DNA of 64,000 nt from Pseudolysinimonas_A sp049651805 (lineage in GTDB: Bacteria; Actinomycetota; Actinomycetes; Actinomycetales; Microbacteriaceae), in contig NZ_JBASCU010000008.1 in NCBI RefSeq assembly GCF_049651805.1, positions 1 to 64,000 of the forward strand. Direction: 5' to 3'. Under the pieces are notes generated by a model. That model did not search any database, was not told the origin of the DNA, and saw only the letters and a program-made list of their open reading frames with translations. Positions within the stretch are counted from its first letter, which is position 1. Every line of letters starts with the position of its first letter. The position numbers and the translations under genes were made by a program. Of the stretch, positions 36,073 to 43,678 are shown piece after piece.

Positions 36073-36872
36073 ACGCGCTGGTGATGAACGGCGCCTCGCG
36101 CGTCGGCTACGAGGTGCGGACTTACTTCCGCCAGGGGGACACGGTGTTCTTCACCTTCCTCTTCCCAGTCGTGATGCTCACGATCTTCTCGGTCGCGTTC
36201 GGCGAGGTGCCGTTCGGTGAGCCGGGAGCGGAGCTCAGCGCCGCCGAGTTCTACCTGCCCGGCATGATCGCGGCCGGCGTGCTGCTGTCGGGCCTGCAGA
36301 ACATGTCGATCGACATCGCCATCGAGCGAAGCCAGGGCACGCTCAAGCGCCTCGGCGGAACCCCGCTGTCGCCGGTGTCGTACTTCATCGGCAAGCTCGG
36401 TCAGGTGCTGCTCACCGGGCTGCTGCAGTCGGCGGTGCTCATCCTCGTCGCGGTCGTCGCGTTCGGGGTCGACCTGCCGACGGATGCGGGCAGCTGGCTC
36501 ACCTTCGGCTGGGTCTTCCTGCTCGGTGTCACGACCTGCGCCCTGCTCGGCATCGCCCTGTCGGCGATCCCGCGTTCGGCCCGCAGCGCGACGGCGGTCG
36601 TCATCCCGATCGTGCTGATCCTGCAGTTCATCTCGGGCGTGTACCTCGCGTTCGCGTCGCTGCCCGAGTGGCTGCAGAACGTCGCGAGCGTGTTCCCGCT
36701 CAAGTGGTTGGCGCAGGGGATGCGCGCGGTGTTCCTGCCCGATGCCTTCGAGGCGGTCGAGGCCGGCGGCGCGTGGGATCTGCCCGGTGTCGCGCTGGTC
36801 TGCGCCATCTGGCTGGTGGTGGGCCTGGTGCTCGCCCGCCTCACCTTCCGCTGGATCCGCAAAGATGCCTGA
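36069..36872 (+). CDS. ABC-2 type exporter, permease
   Basis: 267 aa, GTG start overlapping the ATPase stop. About six TM helices; the ABC-2 features FTFLFPVVMLTIFSVAFGE, ERSQGTLKRLGGTPLSP (the conserved cytoplasmic loop) and the C-terminal FISGVYLAFASLPEWLQNVASVFPLKWL, with one break in the helix, are visible. It is the partner of the ATPase upstream. The histidine kinase gene follows with no gap (stop at 36872, ATG at 36873). Confidence 0.92.
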   Translation: MNALVMNGASRVGYEVRTYFRQGDTVFFTFLFPVVMLTIFSVAFGEVPFGEPGAELSAAEFYLPGMIAAGVLLSGLQNMSIDIAIERSQGTLKRLGGTPLSPVSYFIGKLGQVLLTGLLQSAVLILVAVVAFGVDLPTDAGSWLTFGWVFLLGVTTCALLGIALSAIPRSARSATAVVIPIVLILQFISGVYLAFASLPEWLQNVASVFPLKWLAQGMRAVFLPDAFEAVEAGGAWDLPGVALVCAIWLVVGLVLARLTFRWIRKDA

Positions 36873-38027
36873 ATGGGGCATGTGACAGCAGTGCTGGGTT
36901 CCCGGTGGTGGGCGCTCGCGGTCGGTGTGGTGGTCACGGTATGTGCCGTGCTGCTCGCCGTCGCGGCGCCCACCACCGCGCACTGGTGGGTCGGCGCGGC
37001 CGCCCTCGCGGTCTTCGTCGTGGTCTACCTCGTCGTCGGGCGCCGGGCGGCCGACGGGTCGCCCGGCGCCATCGCCTTCATCGTGACGAGCGTCGTCACC
37101 ACCGGGGCGCTCGTCTCGGTCGACCCGCCGCTCGCCGTCTTCCAGGCGCTGGCGATGCCCTCCGCGTGGGTGCTGACGACCTCCCGCCGGGCGGCGATCG
37201 TCGCGAACGCCTTCATCGCCGCGGCCACCGGCACCGGCTTCTTCGTGGCACTCGGGCCGGCAGCGGCGACGAGTGCCGCGGTCACGGTGCTCTTCTCATT
37301 CGTCGGCTCCGTCGCGCTCGGCCTGTGGATCTGGCGCATCGCCGAGTACGGCGACGAGCGGGCGCGGCTGCTCGACAAGCTGACCGCGGCGCAAGACGAG
37401 CTGGCCGCCCTGCATCGGGATGCCGGCGTCACCGACGAGCGGGAACGTCTCGCCCGCGAACTGCACGACACGATCGCCCAGTCGCTCGCCGGGGTGGTGC
37501 TGCTCGCGCAACGTGCCCGACGCGACCATGCCGCCGGGAAGCTGCGCGATGACACCCTCGAACTCGTCGAGGATGCCGCTCGGGCGGCCCTCTCGGAAAC
37601 CCGCACCCTGGTCGCCGGCAGCGCCCCCGTCGAACTCTCGAGCGGGATAGCCGAGGCTCTCGACACCCTCGCCGCCCGATTCCGCCGGGAGACCTCGGTG
37701 GCGATCTCGTGCGACGTCGCCCTCACCTCCCCCCTCGACCGTGACGCTGAAGTCGTGGTGCTGCGCTGCGCGCAGGAGGGTCTGGCGAACGTGCGCAAGC
37801 ACTCAGGAGCGACAGCGGTACGCGTGACCCTCGTCGACGAAGCCGACACCGCCGTGCTGCGGGTGGAGGACGACGGACGCGGCCTCGACCCCGACGCGGT
37901 GCCCGACGGTTTCGGGTTGAGCGGGCTCCGCGCGCGGCTCGCCCTCGTCGGCGGAACACTCGAACTGCACGGCGGCCCCAGCGGAACCACCGTCGTCGCC
38001 CGCATCCCGAGGGAGACGACGGCATGA
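36873..38027 (+). CDS. NarL-type sensor histidine kinase
   Basis: 384 aa. About five to six N-terminal TM helices without a large outside loop, a short coiled coil (LLDKLTAAQDELAALHRD), then HisKA_3 with the phospho-His in LARELHDTIAQSLAGVVLLAQ and HATPase with GLANVRKHSGA (N box) and VEDDGRGLD (G1). It works with the regulator that overlaps its stop codon (ATGA). A decayed second copy of its N-terminal part lies at 38741-38990. Confidence 0.92.
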   Translation: MGHVTAVLGSRWWALAVGVVVTVCAVLLAVAAPTTAHWWVGAAALAVFVVVYLVVGRRAADGSPGAIAFIVTSVVTTGALVSVDPPLAVFQALAMPSAWVLTTSRRAAIVANAFIAAATGTGFFVALGPAAATSAAVTVLFSFVGSVALGLWIWRIAEYGDERARLLDKLTAAQDELAALHRDAGVTDERERLARELHDTIAQSLAGVVLLAQRARRDHAAGKLRDDTLELVEDAARAALSETRTLVAGSAPVELSSGIAEALDTLAARFRRETSVAISCDVALTSPLDRDAEVVVLRCAQEGLANVRKHSGATAVRVTLVDEADTAVLRVEDDGRGLDPDAVPDGFGLSGLRARLALVGGTLELHGGPSGTTVVARIPRETTA

Positions 38028-38650
38028 TCAGCGTCGTCATCGTCGACGACCACCCGATCGTGCGGTCGGGACTCGTGGCGCTCGTGGAATCGGCCGACGA
38101 TCTGTCGGTCGTCGGCACCGGGGCGACCGGACTCGACGCCGTCTCGCTCGCGCAGGCGCATCGACCCGACGTCGTGCTGATGGACCTGCGCATGCCCGAA
38201 CTCGACGGCGACGAGGCGACCGCCCGCATCCTGGCCGCCGTGCCGACGACGCGGGTCATCATCCTCACCACGTACGAGAGCGACGACGCGATCCTGCGCG
38301 CGATCGGTGCGGGGGCGAGCGGCTACCTGCTCAAGGCGGCGCCCGAGGCGGAGCTGCTCGCCGGCATCCATGCGGTCGCCGCGGGCGAGGTGGCGCTGGC
38401 TCCGAGCGTGTCGCGGGTGCTCGTGCGTCAGGCGGCCAGGCCCGCACCGGCGGTGACGCTCACCCCGCGCGAACTCGACGTGATGCGTCTGGTGGCAGAA
38501 GGGTTGTCGAACCGCGAGATCGGCGAGCGCCTGCACCTCGGCGAAGCGACCGTGAAGACGCATCTGCTCACGGCGTTCCCGAAGCTCGACGCGAAGACCC
38601 GTACCGGCGCCGTGACCCGCGCCCGCGAGCTGGGACTTCTCGGCGGCTGA
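38024..38650 (+). CDS. NarL/LuxR-family response regulator
   Basis: 208 aa: receiver domain with VDDHPIV, phospho-Asp in VVLMDLRMPELDG, T and K in ILTTYES and YLLKAA, then LuxR helix-turn-helix (LTPRELDVMRLVAEGLSNREIGERLHLGEATVKTHL in family order). It ends AFPKLDAKTRTGAVTRARELGLLGG. The last 87 bp occur again, with two changes, at 58000-58086. It is last in the ABC-2/two-component operon. Confidence 0.93.
   Translation: MISVVIVDDHPIVRSGLVALVESADDLSVVGTGATGLDAVSLAQAHRPDVVLMDLRMPELDGDEATARILAAVPTTRVIILTTYESDDAILRAIGAGASGYLLKAAPEAELLAGIHAVAAGEVALAPSVSRVLVRQAARPAPAVTLTPRELDVMRLVAEGLSNREIGERLHLGEATVKTHLLTAFPKLDAKTRTGAVTRARELGLLGG
38564..38650 (+). repeat. 87-bp direct repeat, left copy (3' end of the response regulator)
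   Basis: From CTGCTCACGG to the TGA stop, identical to 58000-58086 except for two bases (GTACCGGC against GCACCTGC). Similarity stops abruptly on the 5' side. The two copies bracket about 19.3 kb of catabolic genes. Confidence 0.95.
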
Positions 38651-38659
38651 GTCCGCGCG

Positions 38660-38735
38660 ACGACCTCGGGAACCTCGAGCGAGGAGTAGCGGCCGTCCGT
38701 CCCGAGCTCGTCGAGTGCAGGATCTTCGTCGCGAT
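38660..38735 (-). pseudogene. remnant of an epoxide-hydrolase 3' end
   Basis: The minus strand reads RYSSLEVPEVVA-like residues, matching HYASLEVPETVVGDIRAFFA at the C-terminus of the broken epoxide-hydrolase gene at 58340-58625. At DNA level ACCTCGAGCGAGG and AGTGCAGGAT are shared with it. No open frame of meaningful size remains, and the true C-terminal codons are lost. Confidence 0.6.
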
Positions 38736-38740
38736 GCGCC

Positions 38741-38990
38741 GGGTCGTCGGCCGCCGCGCCGGGGAGGGTTAGCCGGCTCCATCGAGTTCATCACAGCCAG
38801 CGTCGGCACCGGAGCGCTCTCGTCGATCGACCCGACACTCGCGGTCTTCCAGGCGCTGGCGATGTCCTCGATGTAGGTGCTCAGCCGCCCGCGACCCGCG
38901 TGCATCGTCGCCAGCGCGGTCGGCTCTGGGTTCTTCGTCGCTCTCGGGTCGTCGGTCGCGACGACCGCCGCGGTCAAGTTGCTCTTCAGG
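38741..38990 (+). pseudogene. decayed N-terminal fragment of a second NarL-type kinase gene
   Basis: Read in the kinase frame the stretch gives SVGTGALSSIDPTLAVFQALAM, a stop codon, and later GSGFFVALGSSVATTAAVKLLF. This matches SVVTTGALVSVDPPLAVFQALAM and GTGFFVALGPAAATSAAVTVLF of the kinase at 36873-38027. TAG stops interrupt the frame, and similarity ends at about 38990, right at the first island gene. It is the left stub of a duplicated locus. Confidence 0.8.
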
Positions 38991-38996
38991 TGAGGC

Positions 38997-39605
38997 TCAG
39001 CGGCTTCCGCCCGCCTTGCGGGGCTCAGCGCTGGTGGCCGTCAGGTTGCGGAGCGTCCGCACGAGCCCTGCCGCCACGGCCGTGGGGTCGCCTCGTCCGT
39101 CTGCATCGATCACGATGCCGCGCTCGCGGTAGATGTCGAGAAGGGGAACGGTCACCTCTTCATAAATAGCGATCCGCCCCCGAATCGCCCCGACTCTGTC
39201 GTCAGCACGGCCGCCGCGCGATCCGCGGAGCGTCAGGCGGGCTTCGAGTTCGTCTGCGGCGACCGACAGGTTCACCACGGCGTCCAGTCGCAATGCCCTG
39301 CTCGCGAGTACACCGTCCAATTCCTCGACCTGACCCCTCGTGCGCGGATAGCCGTCAAGGATGAAGCCCTGTTCCGTGTCTGCCGCTGCCAGGCGGCCCT
39401 CGATCATTGAGTTGGTGATGTCGTCCGGAACGTAGCCACCATCCGCCAGGACCTTCTCGACCTCACGACCGAGAGCAGTACCTTGGCGGACATGCTCTCG
39501 GAAGAGGTCCCCTGTAGAAATCGTTGGAACTCCTAGCGCAACGGACAAGAGCGATCCCTGCGTCCCCTTTCCCGACCCGGGTGGCCCGATGAGTAGTGTG
39601 CGCAT
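38997..39605 (-). CDS. adk: adenylate kinase, island copy
   Basis: 202 aa. P-loop LLIGPPGSGKGTQ, STGDLFREHV and GFILDGYPRTRGQVEELD are the adenylate kinase signatures; LTLRGSRGGRADD stands in place of a full LID domain, as in short bacterial forms. It converts AMP + ATP to 2 ADP. An essential adk normally lies beside secY, so this is probably an extra copy. Its ATG overlaps the bioY stop by one base and it is last of the minus-strand catabolic set, where the dikinase and the CoA ligase should both release AMP. Confidence 0.88.
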   Translation of the reverse strand: MRTLLIGPPGSGKGTQGSLLSVALGVPTISTGDLFREHVRQGTALGREVEKVLADGGYVPDDITNSMIEGRLAAADTEQGFILDGYPRTRGQVEELDGVLASRALRLDAVVNLSVAADELEARLTLRGSRGGRADDRVGAIRGRIAIYEEVTVPLLDIYRERGIVIDADGRGDPTAVAAGLVRTLRNLTATSAEPRKAGGSR

Positions 39606-40231
39606 CAGCGCCAGCGCTTGGCCAGCGCCCAGAACCCGGGCAGGAGCAGCGCCGCAAGGATGGCCTTGAACACATCACCGATCATGAAGGGAAGTAGCCC
39701 GCCTTGCACCGTTGCGGCTAGCACGTTACTGGTTCCGAATACTGAGACGAGGGTCTCCGAAGTCCAACCACTCAGCACCACGTAGAGCCACGGCAATCCG
39801 AAGGCGTAGATCACGAGCGTTCCGGCCGCGAACGCCAGGAACGTGGTCGGAACCTTTCGGTCCCAGGAGCGCTGTGCCAGCCACCCGACGAGTCCGGAAG
39901 CAAGAACGAAGCCGAACAAGAACCCGCCTGACGGCGCCCCGATCGGCGAGCCGTGGCCGGCAGCGGCGAAGACCGGCAGTCCGAGGGTGCCGAGCACGAC
40001 GTAGAGCGACATCGAGATCACCGAACGCACGGCGCCGAGCGTCGCTCCGACGAACAGAACGGCGAACGTCTGTCCGGTGATCGGGACCGGCAGGAGCGGA
40101 ATTGCCCACTGAGCGGCGATGCTCACCAAGGCAGTTCCGGCGACCACGGCCGCGGCATCGCGCACGACACTGCGCTGCGCGATGACGTCGAGAAGGGTTG
40201 TGCGGCTGCGGACATCCAGGGCGATGGTCAT
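39605..40231 (-). CDS. bioY: biotin transporter BioY
   Basis: 208 aa, about six TM helices. ISAQWAIPLLPVPITGQTFAVLFVGATLG and PSGGFLFGF with the biotin-binding loop are BioY hallmarks. It is the substrate-binding (S) subunit of an ECF-type biotin importer; no bioM/bioN lies beside it, so it works alone or with a shared ECF module. It sits in the operon that encodes a biotin-dependent carboxylase, which explains the need for biotin. Confidence 0.93.
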   Translation of the reverse strand: MTIALDVRSRTTLLDVIAQRSVVRDAAAVVAGTALVSIAAQWAIPLLPVPITGQTFAVLFVGATLGAVRSVISMSLYVVLGTLGLPVFAAAGHGSPIGAPSGGFLFGFVLASGLVGWLAQRSWDRKVPTTFLAFAAGTLVIYAFGLPWLYVVLSGWTSETLVSVFGTSNVLAATVQGGLLPFMIGDVFKAILAALLLPGFWALAKRWR

Positions 40232-40282
40232 CGTGGTACCTCATTACGGGTGAGCGGACAGGGTGGTGGGGAACAGGGTCGA

Positions 40283-41176
40283 CTACCGGGTCTGTGGGAG
40301 GCCCAACAGAGTGGCCGCGTTCCGTTTCATGATGAGAGGCCGCACTTCCGGCTTGATGGGCAATCCCTCGAAGTCGGCGATCCAGCGGTCGGGTGGCAGG
40401 AGTGGAAAGTCTGAACCGAAGAGGACTTTCTCACGCAGAATGGTGTTGGCGTATTGGACGAGGTTCGGGGGAAAGTACTTCGGCGACCAGCCGGAAAGGT
40501 CGATGAAGACGTTGGAGTGTCGCGAAGCTACTGCGAGTGCTTCGTCCTGCCAGGGAAACGCCGGGTGCGCCATGACGATCTTCAGGTCGGGAAAGTCGAC
40601 CGCGACATCGTCGATAGCGAGGGGGTGGGAGTACTTGAGGCGGATGCCAGCGGATCCACGCATTCCCGCCCCGATCCCGCACTGGCCCACATGGAAGAGT
40701 GCTGGCACACCGAGGTCTTGGATTTCCGCGTACAGGGGGTAGGCCGCGGGGCTGTTCGGAAGGAACCCTTGCAAGTTGGGATGGAACTTGAATCCCTTGA
40801 TTCCATAGTCCTCAACAAGAATGCGGGCTTCTCGCACAGCCTGGTCTCCGCGGGCGGGGTCGAGGCTGCCGAACGGGACGAGGATGTCGGTGTACTCGGC
40901 CGCCTGTTCGGCGATCAGCCGGTTCGACAAAGGGGGGTGACCGGTCGTCAACTCGTGGTCGACGGTGAACACCACAGCCGCCATCTTCCTGTCTCTGTAA
41001 TACTCAGCCACGTCGGCAACGGAGACCGGTTCATGGCTCGCTCCGAAATGCGCCTGGGCCGCCTCGCGAAAGTGCTGCGGCATGTCTGAGTTGCCATACC
41101 CATCGGATTCGATGTGCACGTGCATGTCGAACGCCACGAGCTCATCCGCGTCGATCGCCCGGCGACTGCCCGTCAC
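40283..41176 (-). CDS. metal-dependent amidohydrolase (amidohydrolase 2 family)
   Basis: 297 aa TIM-barrel enzyme. FDMHVHIE gives the two N-terminal metal His residues. KGFKFHPN, ALFHVGQCG, MAHPAFPWQDEA and the C-terminal FGSDFPLL with the catalytic Asp follow the ACMSD/amidohydrolase-2 order. Relatives decarboxylate or hydrate ring-derived acids. Its start overlaps the CoA-ligase stop by 4 bp. The exact reaction is unknown; in this set it could cleave or decarboxylate the carboxylated product. Confidence 0.87.
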   Translation of the reverse strand: MTGSRRAIDADELVAFDMHVHIESDGYGNSDMPQHFREAAQAHFGASHEPVSVADVAEYYRDRKMAAVVFTVDHELTTGHPPLSNRLIAEQAAEYTDILVPFGSLDPARGDQAVREARILVEDYGIKGFKFHPNLQGFLPNSPAAYPLYAEIQDLGVPALFHVGQCGIGAGMRGSAGIRLKYSHPLAIDDVAVDFPDLKIVMAHPAFPWQDEALAVASRHSNVFIDLSGWSPKYFPPNLVQYANTILREKVLFGSDFPLLPPDRWIADFEGLPIKPEVRPLIMKRNAATLLGLPQTR

Positions 41177-42519
41177 GATCGCTCCCGCACATAGGTGAGT
41201 GCGTTCTTGTACTCGCCGACTGGTATCGCTCCTCGTTCCAGCAGCTCGACGGCAACGCGAACGCGAAGCCGCTCCCGAACCGCCTCCTCCATCCGCCAGC
41301 CGAGGTCGCCCGCGTCTGTCGGCGAGATCCCGTCGGGCAACTCCACCTCGAGCGGGATAGGGTCGTCGAATCGGACTTGATCGATGCGGTCTTTGCGAAC
41401 GCGGAGCGGTCCAGCGATCTGCGACGCAAACCCTTCCATGACGATGTCCCTGATCGCACTCGGAAAGACGTTCATCGCTTTGAAGATCAACATGTCATCT
41501 GTGCGGCCGACACAGCGCACTACCGGAGCCGTACGGCCGCACCGGCAGCTCACAGCCATGACTTGAAGGTGGTCGCGCGAGCGGAACCGGAGTGTTGGAC
41601 TTGCCTCGCGCGTAAACGGTGTGTAGACCGCTTCTCCGGACGCACCTGCAGTCCAGTCCACGAGCTCTCCGCTCTCAGGGTCGATCAGTTCGACATAGAC
41701 ATTCCTGCTGGCCGTGAAATGCATCCCGTTGCCCTCAGAGCATTCGCCCCACAAGCCGGACATCACATCACCGAGCCCCATCACTTCGCTGACCCGCTCG
41801 GCGTTCCAAGCGTCACGAATCCGCGACCGTATGGCCTCCTGCCCCATTCCGGGCTCGCCGCCGCCGATCACTGTTCGAATCGCCAGATCGCTGGCGGGCC
41901 GTCCGGTCACCGCTTCGCACCGTTCGGCGAAGAACGTGGCAAACGATGCCGTTCCGATCAGAGTGTCGACCTTGAGGTCTGCGACGATCGAAACCGTGCG
42001 GGCCATCGTTTGACCGCCCACCCAGACAAGAGTCGCGCCGATTCGTCGAACCGCGTCCGCGTACGGAGTCCCGCCAGCCACGAGAGGCATGCCCGTCGTC
42101 AGCGCAACGACGCTCGAAGGCCGGATACCTGCGGTGTAGAACATGTTGGCGATGCTGTCTGCCCACGCCGCCCGATCGCCATCGGTCAGCCCAAAGTAGA
42201 CCGGCCGTCCCGTCGTACCTGACGACGCCAGCACCTGGACGACTTCGGAGTTGTCGACGCACTGCAAAAAGCCGAGCAGGTTGTCACTTGCTTCGCCTCC
42301 TTGACCGGCCCGCAGATCGTCCTTCGTCGTGTACGGAATCTCGGCCCATTCATTCGCATCGAAGTCCCCAGAGACCTGCACCCCCTCGAGCCGATCAGCA
42401 AAGAACGGTGAGCGCTCCGCCAGTCGCGTGACGAAACTCGCCAATTGTGTGCGCTGCCACGCCAGTACCTCGACCCAGGGCTTGGTGTCCAGGTCTTCGT
42501 CCCAGTACTCATCGGACAC
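41173..42519 (-). CDS. PaaK-like AMP-forming CoA ligase
   Basis: 448 aa, phenylacetate-CoA-ligase family length. QVLASSGTTGRPVYFGLT is the AMP-binding P-loop. IRTVIGGGEPG and MGLGDVMSGLWGEC (adenine site) and the C-terminal FKAMNVFPSAIRDIV, typical of PaaK, are visible. It probably activates an aromatic or aliphatic acid with ATP and CoA, releasing AMP and PPi. A gap of 53 bp separates it from the dikinase subunit upstream. Confidence 0.9.
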   Translation of the reverse strand: MSDEYWDEDLDTKPWVEVLAWQRTQLASFVTRLAERSPFFADRLEGVQVSGDFDANEWAEIPYTTKDDLRAGQGGEASDNLLGFLQCVDNSEVVQVLASSGTTGRPVYFGLTDGDRAAWADSIANMFYTAGIRPSSVVALTTGMPLVAGGTPYADAVRRIGATLVWVGGQTMARTVSIVADLKVDTLIGTASFATFFAERCEAVTGRPASDLAIRTVIGGGEPGMGQEAIRSRIRDAWNAERVSEVMGLGDVMSGLWGECSEGNGMHFTASRNVYVELIDPESGELVDWTAGASGEAVYTPFTREASPTLRFRSRDHLQVMAVSCRCGRTAPVVRCVGRTDDMLIFKAMNVFPSAIRDIVMEGFASQIAGPLRVRKDRIDQVRFDDPIPLEVELPDGISPTDAGDLGWRMEEAVRERLRVRVAVELLERGAIPVGEYKNALTYVRERS

Positions 42520-42572
42520 AAGCGAGCTCCTTGCCCCTCATGAATCCGCGGGACACGTGAGCCGCTGTCCGT

Positions 42573-43667
42573 TCAGTGTGTTGATGACGTGTGCGTGGCA
42601 TCAACCGCGCCATACGTTCCCCCATTCGTTCCGGTGATGCTCCCGGATATCCACGACATCACGCTGCCGCCCGGGTCAAAGACGGGGCCGCGACGCGCGT
42701 TCGACCACACCGTCTCCGGACGGCACTGGAGTAGAACCAGGTTGCTGCCGTCGGGCAGCTCCTCGTCAACGGCAAACTCGATGTCCTGAGCGCCCCCGTG
42801 AAGTCTTTCCAGGCGCTTTCCAAATCTCGCCAACGCAAGGACTTCGGCGTCCGTGAGACAGAATGCGTCGCGCCGATCTTCCGGAACCTCGACGAGGGCA
42901 TCACCGCGTCGATACTCGACACGCTTGTCACCCATGATGCGTTCGGCAACGACCAGCCCGACCTTTTCCACGACATAGCGGTCCGGCGTGACCTCCCCTC
43001 CGACGACCGAGAGTCCGAGACCCCAGTTCGCCTCGAGCACGATCTTGGACCGATCTCCGCTGGTGGGGCTGATGGTGAACATGACCCCTGCGGCGCGGGC
43101 GCGCACCGTCTTCTGAATCACAACAGCCATCTCGATCGAGTACGGGTCGATCTCCTTCATCGCGACGTAGGAGAGAACGCGACTCGAAAACACACTCAGG
43201 TAGCACTTACGAACGTGCTCGAGCACGTCAGCTGTGCCGACGATGTCCACCCATGTCTCGAACTCGCCTGCGAAACTCGTGGCGACCGAGTCTTCCGCGG
43301 TCGCGCTCGAGCGAACGGCGACAGCAACGTCGGGCACACCGGTGTCCCGGCACAGCTTCTCGTAGCTCGTTCGGACCTGGTCGGCGACGTCGCTCGGGAG
43401 AGGCGTTTGCCCGAGGACGGCCAGGATGTCTCGCTCGGCCTTGTCGTAGGCGGCCCCGTCGCCGGGCTTCGCGATGTTTCCCAGGATGCCGTCGAGTTGG
43501 GCGCGCAGGTCGCCCTGCGCCAAGAAGGCTCGATATGCGGCGGCTACCACTGTGAAGGCCGGTGAGACCGGGAGCTCGTCGGCCACCATCTCCGCCAATC
43601 CCAGCGCTTTACCGCCCACTTCACGTACGTCTCTGCACGCCTCGTCAGCCAGCTCTGTCGTATACAT
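42573..43667 (-). CDS. PEP-synthase-like dikinase, ATP-binding subunit (phenylphosphate-synthase beta type)
   Basis: ATG at 43667 (MYTTELADEACRDVREVGGKALGLAEMV); the longer frame upstream is not supported. 364 aa. EVGGKALGLAEM, VAVRSSATAEDSVATSFAGEFETW and LLQCRPETVW are the motifs of the ATP-grasp domain of PEP synthase / pyruvate phosphate dikinase. No swivelling His domain is present; that is supplied by the neighbouring 619-aa protein 11 bp upstream. The size matches the 40-kDa beta subunit of Thauera phenylphosphate synthase. It should transfer the beta-phosphate of ATP to the partner's His, yielding AMP and Pi. Confidence 0.87.
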   Translation of the reverse strand: MYTTELADEACRDVREVGGKALGLAEMVADELPVSPAFTVVAAAYRAFLAQGDLRAQLDGILGNIAKPGDGAAYDKAERDILAVLGQTPLPSDVADQVRTSYEKLCRDTGVPDVAVAVRSSATAEDSVATSFAGEFETWVDIVGTADVLEHVRKCYLSVFSSRVLSYVAMKEIDPYSIEMAVVIQKTVRARAAGVMFTISPTSGDRSKIVLEANWGLGLSVVGGEVTPDRYVVEKVGLVVAERIMGDKRVEYRRGDALVEVPEDRRDAFCLTDAEVLALARFGKRLERLHGGAQDIEFAVDEELPDGSNLVLLQCRPETVWSNARRGPVFDPGGSVMSWISGSITGTNGGTYGAVDATHTSSTH

Positions 43668-43678
43668 CTCGCCGGCTC

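Noticed and set aside
37025..38977. 650-residue minus-strand open frame across the kinase and regulator genes
   Set aside because: Shadow of the plus-strand genes; composition (Arg/Ser/Thr-rich) is that of an antisense frame in high-GC DNA.
39605..40231. bioY as part of a vitamin synthesis operon
   Set aside because: No bio synthesis genes or ECF ATPase genes are adjacent; its neighbours are catabolic and biotin-using.
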